DNA of 64,000 bases from Cinclus cinclus (taxonomy: Eukaryota > Chordata > Aves > Passeriformes > Cinclidae), in assembly GCF_963662255.1 (NCBI RefSeq), contig NC_085081.1, forward strand, positions 1 through 64,000, given 5' to 3'. The translations under genes were made by a program, and so were the position numbers. The notes below the pieces were generated by a model, which was not told where the DNA came from, searched no databases, and saw only the letters and a program-made list of their open reading frames with translations. Shown one piece after another: positions 1 to 17,300 of the stretch. Within the stretch, counting starts at the first letter, position 1. The number at the start of each line of letters is the position of its first letter.

Positions 1-120
1 TGGTCCCTTTTAAAAGGGTGTGGTCCCTTTTAAAAGGGTGTGGTCCCTTTAAATGGGTGTGGTCCCTTTTAAAAGGGTGTGGTCCCTTTAAATGGGTGTG
101 GTCCCTTTAAAGGATCTGGG
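1..120. repeat. about 20-bp minisatellite in a CIC intron
   Basis: Five to six units built on GGTCCCTTTTAAAAGGGTGT, each with an inner palindrome around TTTAAA. The array is cut by the left window edge. A similar TTTAAAGGGGTGTGG core occurs in the large ETHE1 intron array near 46 kb. Confidence 0.85.
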
Positions 121-165
121 TCCCTTTAAGAGGGTGGGGGCTGGGTCTGTGGGCATGGCCGCTTT

Positions 166-256
166 ATGCAAATGAGGGCGTGGCACTGCTGGGTGTGGCT
201 AATTTGCATATTATGAGCAGGGGAGGGGTTGTTGGGCGTGGCCGCGTTATGCAAAT
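166..256. promoter_or_regulatory. three POU octamer motifs in a CIC intron
   Basis: ATGCAAAT occurs at 166-173 and 249-256, and its reverse ATTTGCAT at 202-209. The two forward copies lie in a degenerate repeated block (GTGGCCGC, then the octamer, then GAGGGCG). Octamers are POU-factor sites. Function here is only inferred, and duplication of the block could explain the cluster. Confidence 0.45.
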
Positions 257-321
257 GAGGGCGCGGGGCTGGTTGTAACGAGGGGGCGTGGCCTGACCGG
301 GGCTCCGCCCCCTCCCCACAG

Positions 322-4212
<3,891 letters not shown>

Positions 4213-4862
4213 GCCGAGGCCACGCCCCCTCCTTTTTTTTGCTCCTCCCCTCGTTTTTTTGTCCTCGAGGGGCGGGGTCAGGTGGGGGTCACGTGACCGG
4301 GATCTTTTAATGGTAAAGAAATATTTGGAGCTCCGCCCCTCGTTTGTGTCGCCGTTTGTGATTGGCTGGAGGGAGTGTGGGGGGGCGGGGTGGGGTGCCA
4401 CGCCCTTTCTTAAAGGGGACGTGGGGAGAGGACAGGGACAGGGAGGTGGCACCTCCAGGATAGCTGGGGAGCACTGGGGACACCACAGGGGTGGCACTGG
4501 GACACTGGGAGATACTGGGGGACACTGGGGACATGGCAGAGGTGGCACGGGGACACCCGGGGGACACCGTGGCAGTGGCACTGGGAATCACTGGGGGACA
4601 CTGGGACAATCTGGCGACACCCTGAGGACCCCACAGAGGTGGCACAGGGACACTGGGGACACCCTGGGGACACCAGAAAGGTGGCACTGGGACACTGGGG
4701 ACACTCTGGGGACACCGGAGAGGTGGCACAGGGACACTGGGGACACCCTGGGGTCACTGGGACAACCTGGGGACACCAAAGAGGTGGCACAGGGACACTG
4801 GGACACCCTGGGGACACTGGGACACTCCGGGAACACCTCGGGGGGCGGGGTCACGAGGACAC
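4213..4862. repeat. CIC 3' flank with GGGGACACTGG minisatellite
   Basis: After the CIC stop there is about 200 bp of GC-rich 3' UTR or flank. From about 4430 to 4850 there are units such as GGTGGCACAGGGACACTGGG and GACACCCTGGGGACACC. No further gene is visible before the RPS19 promoter. Confidence 0.75.
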
Positions 4863-4865
4863 ATT

Positions 4866-5114
4866 GACCAATGAAGAACGGCCGTGGCGCCGTGGGCGGT
4901 GCCTGGCGGACCGAACCATTCTTAGCTGGGGGGGGGGGGGAAGGGCGGTGCCAACCAATGACAGCCTCGCTCCGCCCTCTCCACCGCTCATTGGTCGGTG
5001 AGCAATCTCGCCGGCGCGGATTGGCTGAGAGAATCTCGCGAGATTTCAGCCCCTGCTGCTTGCACGGTCGAACCCGCGCTCGGCCTCTTCCGGCGGGGCA
5101 GCGGCGGCGGCGAG
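4866..5114 (+). promoter_or_regulatory. RPS19 promoter and noncoding 5'-TOP exon
   Basis: CCAAT boxes occur at 4868-4872 and 4955-4959, and inverted ATTGG at 4990-4994 and 5020-5024. They are followed by a perfect TCTCGCGAGA at 5034-5043, an element known from ribosomal-protein and other housekeeping promoters and bound by BANP. There is no TATA box. A pyrimidine tract CCTCTTCC at 5084-5091 fits a 5'-TOP start. Noncoding exon 1 would then run from about 5085 to 5114, with the donor GTCGGG at 5115. Confidence 0.75.
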
Positions 5115-5210
5115 GTCGGGGCGGGAGCGGAGCCGAGGGAGGGGGAAAAAAAATGGGGAAAAACGGGGGTGGAAAAGGGAAAAAAGCACAAGCGGGAATG
5201 GCCGGGCTGA

Positions 5211-9034
<3,824 letters not shown>

Positions 9035-9045
9035 GGGAGAAAAAA

Positions 9046-9051
9046 AATAAA
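9046..9051 (+). promoter_or_regulatory. RPS19 poly(A) signal
   Basis: AATAAA lies 12 nt after the RPS19 stop, which gives the very short 3' UTR typical of ribosomal-protein genes. Confidence 0.8.
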
Positions 9052-9929
9052 TCATTTTCCCCCCCTTTAATTTCGAGTGTGTTTTTTGATTAAAAAATGC
9101 CCAAAAATCGAGAATTTAAAAAAAAAAATAAATAAAGGGGGGAGGGGGGGGTGAAGGGTGGGAATCGCCCCAAAACAGGAGGAAAAATCCTAAATTAACA
9201 AACTAATTAATGCTAAAATTCTTAAAAATATTCCTCAGGGATTCCCCCCCCCCCGCAAAAAAAAAAAGGAAAAAATATCCAAAAATAACGGGAAAAATAA
9301 TTCCAAAATAATAATTTATTTTTTTTTTAATCTCCAGTCTCCGACTGCAGCAAATCTTGCAGGGAAGTGCAAAAAAAGCGCTTTTTTTTTTTTTAATTTA
9401 TCCCAAAATGTCAAATTTTTAACAGCGAGCGTTGGGTTTTACAGGTGAGATCTGGGCTGAAAACAGATTTGGAAGAGGGAATTTTTTTTTTTTTTCTTTT
9501 AGACAATTCTGTGTTTCATGGCGGGGTTTTTTGGGTCTAAACCATCTAAAAAAATTGGAAATTTTTTTTTTTTTTTTTTTGTCACTTACCCCCTCGTTCT
9601 GTCCATGCGTGTCCTGAGAGACTCCAGGATGGGAAAAAAAAAAAATTTTAATCAATTCTTCCTTTTTTCCCCTTAATTTTACCTCATGAAATACACTTTA
9701 CCTAGAGACAAGAATTTATTTTTTCCCCTGGTGATTTTTTTACTGCACTGAATCAGAGCTTGGCCTGAGGGGGGGGGAAAAAAAATCGGCTTTTCCTCAG
9801 GAAAAAAAATCAAAAAAAAGAGGTTTACCGCAAGAGGCGATTTTTTTTTTTTTCATCAAAGCCAAGTTCTGGCCCCAAAATCGTTATTTTTTACCTCAGA
9901 AATGGAAATTTTTCCCTCAGAAATAAAAA
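9052..9929. other. intergenic AT-rich stretch, nothing recognised
   Basis: Poly-A and poly-T runs and simple low-complexity sequence. No exon, promoter or structured repeat could be supported here. Confidence 0.6.
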
Positions 9930-10160
9930 AGATTTTTATTTTCCCCTCGCGCCGCGTCCGCTCCCCTCAGGGATTGCGGGAGGGGGGCGTGTCCAAGGAG
10001 CAACGGCGCGCTGTGATTGGACGAGGAGCGGCGAATGGGCGTGGCCGCGTCAAAGGGCGGGAAAAACCTTCGTGTGGGAGCCGCCATTTTGTCCTCGGCG
10101 CCTCAGGGTGAGGCGGCGGCGGCGGCGGCGGCGGCTCCGGGCCCGTGAGCCACACGGGTG
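9930..10160 (+). promoter_or_regulatory. CpG-rich promoter with first-exon-like donor, gene unknown
   Basis: The block contains an inverted CCAAT box (GATTGG near 10015), GCCGCCATTTTG near 10080 (the reverse of a YY1-type AAAATGGCGGC), a (GGC)n run near 10113-10131, and ACACGG followed by GTGAGT at about 10157, a strong plus-strand donor. It looks like a TATA-less promoter with a noncoding first exon. No matching downstream coding exon was found before CADM4, so this may be a long noncoding RNA or a distant CADM4 5' exon. Confidence 0.45.
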
Positions 10161-10479
10161 AGTCCGCGGTTCTGCGAACCTTCACACGCCGCTGGGCTTC
10201 TCCTTTACCCGCTCCCAGCGTCCTCGAAGCGGTTCGAACCCGCCTCCGGTGGGTTCTCCCTCATGGATGCGACAGCTTTTTCACACCCCCACGCGCGGCC
10301 TGGGTGTCTCCCCGCGGCTTCGAGGCCTCCCGGATTCGTCACCGCGTTCCGCCCGGGCCTGCGGTGCTGACCGGGCCGGTTCCGCCGCTGCCGCCCCGTT
10401 CCCTCTGTCCCGATTCCCCTCAGGACTGCGGGGAACAAAGGCGCGAGCCCCGCCGGGATTTTCATCCTCCTGTTCTAAA

Positions 10480-10970
10480 TGAGAAACAAAAGTGTCGATA
10501 CTTAGCAAAATTTAAATTCTTTTATTCGATATAGGCGCAGCAAGCAGCGCTGGGGAACGTGAGGGGTCAGCGCCCACTCCACGCTCAGTCGAACCTTGGT
10601 TTGCAGCTCCTTTTTATAGGATGGTTTTCCTTGTAATAATGGATAATTGTTATTTTTTTTGTTGTTGTTGTCATAATTGTGCCAGGTAAGCGGTGCTGGT
10701 TAAAAAGAAACATCCGTGGGACCGCTTGTGTGAAATCTCCGGACAATTTGTCGAGTAACCCTCAGGTTTTTGGTAAATAAAGAGCAGCACAAGTGGGAAT
10801 CTGCCCTTGGCAGACAGGTTACAATTGATTACACAAAGGCAGGAAATCTGATTTCGAAAAATCTTTCAGGCTCTGGGAAATCCTCGTTTTGCAAAGTGGT
10901 ATCGAATAGGATTTACTTAAAAAAAAAAAACAAAAAAAAAACAAAAAAAAAACCACAATATTCATAACGG
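10480..10970 (-). mobile_element. LTR-like remnant of an endogenous retrovirus (probable solo LTR)
   Basis: Read on the minus strand there is a TATAAAA box (10613-10619), then AATAAA (10521-10526) about 90 nt downstream. This spacing suits an LTR R region, followed by a T-rich segment near 10480. U3 would lie toward 10970, where an A/C-rich low-complexity tract (10920-10955) ends it. No target-site duplication, primer-binding site or internal coding region could be identified. It could instead be a diverged single-copy promoter. Confidence 0.4.
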
Positions 10971-11059
10971 GGGGATTTAAACAAGAGTGATTTCATCATA
11001 GATATTTTTCTCTGTTTAATATCCGTGCTTCATTTCAGGCCTGAGTATTCTGGCACTTC

Positions 11060-13130
11060 AGTTCTGTGTCTCCCAAGCCTTTGTTTTAGCCCCATTTTGG
11101 CCCCATTTTGACCAATTTAAGCCTCGTTTTTGCCTGTTTTGTCCAATTTTGACCAATTTTGGCCCCATTTTGTCCAATTTTGTTCCCATTTTGTCCAATT
11201 TTGGCCCCATTTTGACCCCATTTTCACCAATTTTGTCCAATTTTGTTCCTATTTTGGCCCCATTTTGTCCAATTTTGGCCCCATTTTCTCCCATTTTGGC
11301 CCAGTTTAGCCTCGGTTTTGTCCAATTTTAGCCCCGTTTTGGCCCGGTTTAGCCCCATTTTTCCCCCATTTCACCCCGTTTCTTTCCCAGTTTACCCCAG
11401 TTTACTCCCATTTTACGCCATTTTACCCCAGTTTAATCCCATTTTACCCCAGTTTAATCCCATTTCACCCCAGTTTAATCCCATTTTACCCTATTTCATT
11501 CCCATTTTACCCCCAGTTTGCTCCCAGTTTGCCCCAGTTTATTCCCATTTCACCCCAGTTCATTCCCAGTTTACTCCCATTTCACTCCAGTTTACCCCAG
11601 TTCACCCCATTTCATTCCCAGTTTACCACATTTGACCCCAGTTCATTCCCATTCCACCCCAGTTTACTCGGTTTCATCCCAGTTTATTCCCATTTCACCC
11701 CAGTTTCCTCCCATTTCAACCCATTTCCCCCCAGTTCATTCCCATTTCATTCCCAGTTCGCCCCAGTTCATTCCCATTTCACTCCCACTCCACCCCATTC
11801 CCCCCCAGTTCATTCCCATTTCACCCCAGTTCATTCCCATTCCCCCCCAGTTCATTCCCAGTTCGCCCCATTCCATTCCCATTTCACCCCATTCCATTCC
11901 CAGTTCACCCCAGTTCATTCCCAGTTTGCCCCATTCCATTCCCATTTCACCCCATTCCATTCCCATTCCCCCCCAGTTCATTCCCAGTTCACTCCCAGTT
12001 CACCCCAGTTCATTCCCATTTCACCCCATTTCACCCCATTCCCCCCCATTCCATTCCCAGTTCCCCCCAGTTCATTCCCATTCCCCCCCAGTTCACTCCC
12101 ATTCCCCCCCATTCCATTCCCATTCCCCCCCAGTTCATTCCCAGTTTGCCCCATTCCATTCCCATTCCCCCCCAGTTCATTCCCATTCCCCCCAGTTCAT
12201 TCCCAGTTTGCCCCATTCCATTCCCATTCCCCCCCAGTTCATTCCCATTCCCCCCAGTTCATTCCCAGTTTGCCCCATTCCATTCCCATTCCCCCCCAGT
12301 TCATTCCCATTCCCCCCAGTTCATTCCCAGTTTGCCCCATTCCATTCCCATTCCCCCCAGTTCACTCCCATTCCCCCCCAGTTCACTCCCATTCCCCCCA
12401 GTTCACTCCCATTCCCCCCCAGTTCACTCCCATTCCCCCCAGTTCATTCCCAGTTCACTCCCAGTTCATTCCCATTCCCCCCAGTTCATTCCCATTCCCC
12501 CCAGTTCACTCCCATTCCCCCCCAGTTCACTCCCATTCCCCCCAGTTCACTCCCATTCCCCCCAGTTCACTCCCATTCCCCCCAGTTCATTCCCATTCCC
12601 CCCCAGTTCATTCCCATTCCCCCCCAGTTCATTCCCATTCCCCCCAGTTCACTCCCATTCCCCCCAGTTCATTCCCATTCCCCCCAGTTCACTCCCATTC
12701 CCCCCAGTTCATTCCCATTCCCCCCCAGTTCACTCCCATTCCCCCCAGTTCACTCCCATTCCCCCCCAGTTCACTCCCATTCCCCCCCAGTTCATTCCCA
12801 TTCCCCCCCAGTTCATTCCCAGTTTGCCCCATTCCATTCCCATTCCCCCCAGTTCACTCCCATTCCCCCCCAGTTCATTCCCATTCCCCCCATTCCATTC
12901 CCATCCCCCCCAGTTCACTCCCATTCCCCCCCAGTTCACTCCCATTCCCCCCAGTTCACTCCCATTCCCCCCCAGTTCACTCCCATTCCCCCCCAGTTCA
13001 CTCCCATTCCCCCCAGTTCATTCCCATTCCCCCCAGTTCACTCCCATTCCCCCCCAGTTCATTCCCATTCCCCCCCAGTTCATTCCCATTCCCCCCAGTT
13101 CATTCCCACTCCACCCCAGTTTAACCCCCC
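11060..13130. repeat. 2-kb minisatellite, TTTTGTCCAATTTTGGCCCC then TTCATTCCCATTCCCCCCAG
   Basis: From 11060 to about 11340 the units are near TTTTGGCCCCATTTTGTCC. They drift through CCCAGTTTACCCC to a very regular 19-21-bp TTCATTCCCATTCCCCCCAG by 12000. All plus frames stay open for hundreds of codons only because the unit lacks stops. No gene could be assigned. Confidence 0.9.
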
Positions 13131-13208
13131 CGAGCCCCCCCAGCTCTCAATGGCCGCGCTGTTCCCGCTCTGAGCCGCCTTTGTTCCCCCCCCCCGGGGG
13201 GGGCCGAG

Positions 13209-13222
13209 GTTGCCATGGTAAC
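13209..13222. promoter_or_regulatory. perfect palindromic RFX X-box
   Basis: GTTGCCATGGTAAC fits the RFX consensus GTNRCCNNRGYAAC on both strands. It lies about 1.1 kb upstream of the CADM4 start, at the edge of the preceding minisatellite. RFX binding is inferred from the motif only. Confidence 0.55.
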
Positions 13223-13504
13223 TGTCACCAACCCCCCCTCCCCCCCCCGGTGTCCCCTCGGTGCTGGCACGGTGACACGGGGGGGGGGAGGGGGAGGGGA
13301 GGGGGGGCGCACAGCTTTGGTGACCCCGATTTTTAATTTTAATTTTAATTTTAGTTTCTTGTTTGTTTGTTTGTTTTTTTTTTTGGGAGGGGGAACGACC
13401 CCCAAAATTCCGGTTGTGATTTCACCCCAATTATTTTGGGGGGAGTGGGCGGGGCTTGGTTTGGGGTCCCCAAATTTTTCATCTCTGGGGAGGGGGGGGG
13501 GGAA

Positions 13505-14010
13505 TGATGACCTTCAATTCCCACCTGGGTATCCCCAAATTTCCTCTCGGGGTCCCCAAATCCCCCCTTGGGATCCCAATTCCCCCTTGGGATCCCCAAA
13601 TCCCCCTGGGATCCCCAAATCCCCCCCTGGGATCCCCAAATCCCCCCTTGGGATCCCCAAATCCCCCCTTGGGATCCCCAATTCCCCCCTGGGATCCCCA
13701 ATTCCTCCTTGGGGTCCCAAATCCCCCCCTGGGATCCCCAAATCCCCCCCTGGGGTCCCCAAATCCCCCTTGGGGTCCCCAAATCCCCCTGGGATCCCCA
13801 AATCCCCCCCTGGGATCCCCAAATCCCCCTTGGGGTCCCCAAATCCCCCTTGGGGTCCCCAAATCCCCCTGGGGTCCCCAAATCCCCCCCTGGGGTCCCC
13901 AAATCCCCCTTGGGGTCCCCAAATCCCCCTTGGGGTCCCAAATCCCCCCCTGGGATCCCCAAATCCCCCTTGGGGTCCCCAAATCCCCCTCTCGATGTCC
14001 CCAATTCCCA
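13505..14010. repeat. AAATCCCCCCTTGGGATCCCC minisatellite
   Basis: About 20-21-bp units with GGGATCCCC or GGGGTCCCC palindromic cores, upstream of CADM4. Confidence 0.85.
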
Positions 14011-14239
14011 TCCCTGGGTCCCCACATTCCCCCCCCCTTTGGAGGTCCCAAATCCCCCTCCCCCCCCAACCCCCGATATCCCCAACCCCCCCCCCCCTTC
14101 CATGTCCCCCCCGCCCCCTCCCCTCTTTATTTATCTATCCATTTTTCAATATATTTATTTAATTTTGGTGGGGAGGTGGGAGGGATCTCCTTCTCCCCCC
14201 CCCCCCCCTTTTCCTCTTCCTCCTCCTCCTCCCCTCATT

Positions 14240-14343
14240 GGCCCATCCTCCCGCATCTCATTAACATCTCATTAACATTCTCATTAGCATCTCCGCGGGG
14301 CCCGGCAGGTGGGGAATAAAGCGGCAGAGGAGGCTCGGCCGCC
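14240..14343 (+). promoter_or_regulatory. CADM4 proximal promoter and 5' UTR
   Basis: An inverted CCAAT box (ATTGGCC near 14237) is followed by three CTCATTAACAT/CTCATTAGCAT repeats, then GGGGAATAAAGCGG about 30 nt before the ATG at 14344. CpG density rises sharply. The transcription start is not directly visible. Confidence 0.5.
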
Positions 14344-17300
14344 ATGCAGCCCCCCCCGCGCCCCCCCCCCGCTCTGCTGCCGGGGCTACTGCTGCTCTGG
14401 GCTGCTGGCCACGGTGAGTGCTGGCCCACCCGCCCCTCCCCCTCCCCCCCAAAAAAAGAAAAAAAAAACCCCCCTCCCCGCGCTGGCGCTTTTTTATTTT
14501 TTTTTTTCTTTTCCCCACCCCCATCTCCCCAAAATCGCCGCGCTTTGCCGCAGCCCCTCCCCCCTCCTATGATTGTCCCCGATTTTTTTTTTTTTTTTTA
14601 ATTTTTTTTTTGGGGTGGGGGTGAAGGGGACGTTTCGGGTTTGTCGCGATATCCCCCCCTCCCCCCTCCCTCCCTCCCTCCCTCCTCCTTGTCACCCCAA
14701 ATTCCCCTCGGGGGGTGGCACTGTCACCTCACCCTGCTGCCCCGGGTGACACCCGGAGCCTCGAGTGTCCCCTCCCCTCCCCCAGGGGTGGGTGACAATG
14801 TCCCCATTCCCCCCCCCCTCCCCTCCCCCCAAAGTGCCAGGCGTCACCGCCGCGCTGTCCCTGGCGTGGGTGACACAGAAAAGCGCCATTGTCCCCTCAC
14901 TGTCCCCTCACTGTCCCCTCACTGTCCCCCCCCCCCATTGTCCCTTGTGGGGGTGGCGGGGGGGGGGGGGGTGGCACAAACTGTCCCTTGTCCCCTTTGT
15001 CACCTCCCTGCGTGTGTCCCCCCCTCCCCCCTTCCCCCCCTCCCGGCTTTGGGGACGCGGTGACCTTGGCGCGGTGGCGACCTTGGGGGAGGGGAGGGCG
15101 AGTGACCCCGGGGTTGGGGTGGGGGGAGGGGGGGGATTGTGCTGAATCAGCAAAACGCGGTGTCACCAACACCCCCCCCCCCCCCCCCATCGTGTCACCA
15201 TTCCCTCCCCCCGGCGTTGTCACGGCGACCGGAGGCGATGCCAGAGGGGACACTGGGGGACACGTGCCACCCTCGCTGTCCCCAGGTGTCCCCGAGGTGC
15301 CACCCGGCCGTGTCACCCATTTTGGGGACTCCCCCCTCCCCCTCCCGCGATGGTGTCACCGTCCTCGGGACCGGCTGTCCCCCGGTGTCCCCAAGCTCCC
15401 AGGGACAACGCTGTCCCCAGTGGTGTGGCTGTCCCCAGTTGTCCCCAAACCCCTGCTCCTCGTGTCCCCTGTCCCCTCTGTGACACTGTCCCTGTGTCAC
15501 CATCCCTGTCCCCATCCCTGTCCCCTGTCCCTGTCCCATCCCTGTCCCCATCCCTGTCCCCTGTCCCTGTCCCTGTGTCCCTGTCCCATCCCTGTCCCCT
15601 GTCCTTGTCCCCTCCGTGACACTGTCCCTGTCCCCATCCCTGTCCCATGTCCCTGTCCCCTCTATGACACTGTCCCTGTGTCCCTGTCCCATCCCTGTCC
15701 CTGTGTCCCTGTCCCCATCCCTGTCCCCTGTCCCTGTGTCCCTGTCCCCATCCCTGTCCCTCTGTCCCTGTCCCATCCCTGTCCCCTGTCCCTGTCCCCA
15801 TCCCTGTCCCCTGTCCCTGTGTCCCTGTCCCCATCCCTGTCCCTTGTCCCTGTCCCTGTCCCCTCTGTGACACTGTCCCTGTGTCCCTGTCCCATCCCTG
15901 TCCCCTGTCCTTGTCCCTTGTCCCTGTCCCTGTGTCCCTGTCCCATCCCTGTCCCTTGTCCCTGTCCCTGTGTCCCCATCCCTGTCCCATCCCTGTCCCT
16001 GTGTCCCCATCCCTGTCCCTTGTCCCTGTCCCTGTGTCCCTTGTCCCTTGTCCCTGTCCCTGTGTCCCTGTCCCATCCCTGTCCCTGTGTCCCCATCCCT
16101 GTCCCTTATCCCTGTCCCCTCTGGTGTCCCTGTCCCTGTGTCCCTGTCCCCTCGGTGACCCCGTGTCCCTGTCCCTGTGCCCAGGCCAGTCCCAGGAGGT
16201 GCAGGCAGAGAACGTGACGGTGCTGGAGGGTGGCACTGCAGAGATCACCTGTCACCTGCACAGGTACGACGGCTCCATCGTGGTCATCCAGAACCCGGCC
16301 CGGCAGACGCTGTTCTTCAACGGCACCCGCGGTGAGGGACACTGGGGACACTGGGGACATCCAGGGGGCACTGGGGACATCCAGGGGACACTGGGGGACA
16401 CTGGGGACATGGGGAGCATTGGGGTATTGGTGACATTGGGGCACTGGGGACATTGGGGACGCTGTTCTTAAACGGGCACCAATGGTGATGGACAGGGACA
16501 TTGGGGACGTTGTCCCTGTGACCCCTCTGTCCCCATGGGTGACCCTTCTGTCCCCCTGTCCCTCTGTCCCCCTGTCCCCCCTGTCCCTCTGTCCCCTCTG
16601 TCCCCCCTGTCCCTCTGTCCCCCTGTCCCCCTGTCCCCCTGTCCCTCTGTCCCTCTGTCTCTCTGTCCCTCTGTCCCCTCTGTCCCCCTGTCCCTCTGTC
16701 CCTCTGTCCCTCTGTCCCTCTGTCTCTCTGTCCCTCTGTCCCCTCTGTCCCCCTGTCCCCCTGTCCCTCTGTCCCTCTGTCTCTCTGTCCCTCTGTCCCC
16801 TCTGTCCCTCTGTCCCTCTGTCCCTCTGTCCCCTCTGTCCCCTCTGTCCCCTCTGTCCCTCTGTCCCTCTGTCCCTCTGTCCCCTCTGTCCCTCTGTCCC
16901 CCCTGTCCCCCTGTCCCCTCTGTCCCTCTGTCCCCCTGTCCCTCTGTCCCCCTGTCCCTCTGTCCCCCTGTCCCCCTGTCCCTCTGTCCCCCTGTCCCTC
17001 TGTCCCCTCTGTCCCTCTGTCCCCCTGTCCCTCTGTCCCTCTGTCCCTCTGTCCCCTCTGTCCCCCCTGTCCCTCTGTCCCTCTGTCCCTCTGTCCCCCT
17101 GTCCCTCTGTCCCTCTGTCCCTCTGTCCCTCTGTCCCTCTGTCCCCTCTGTCCCCCTGTCCCTCTGTCCCCTCTGTCCCTCTGTCCCTCTGTCCCCCTGT
17201 CCCCCCTGTCCCCCTGTCCCTCTGTCCCTCTGTCCCCCTGTCCCTCTGTCCCCCTGTCCCTCTGTCCCTCTGTCCCCCTGTCCCTCTGTCCCCTCTGTCC

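Noticed and set aside
10205..10260. tRNA gene suggested by a GGTTCGAACCC B-box-like motif near 10228
   Set aside because: No matching A box, anticodon arm or acceptor stem could be built on either strand.
13140..13175. Short terminal exon (CCCCCAG acceptor, then ATGGCCGCGCTG to TGA)
   Set aside because: Only about 25 nt of unique sequence at the end of an array with no upstream partner exon; not supportable.
11518..13336. Plus-strand open frames of 396-551 codons (HSHSPPV-type repeats)
   Set aside because: Translation of a CATTCCCATTCCCCC array in several frames; no start context, no splice structure, no family.
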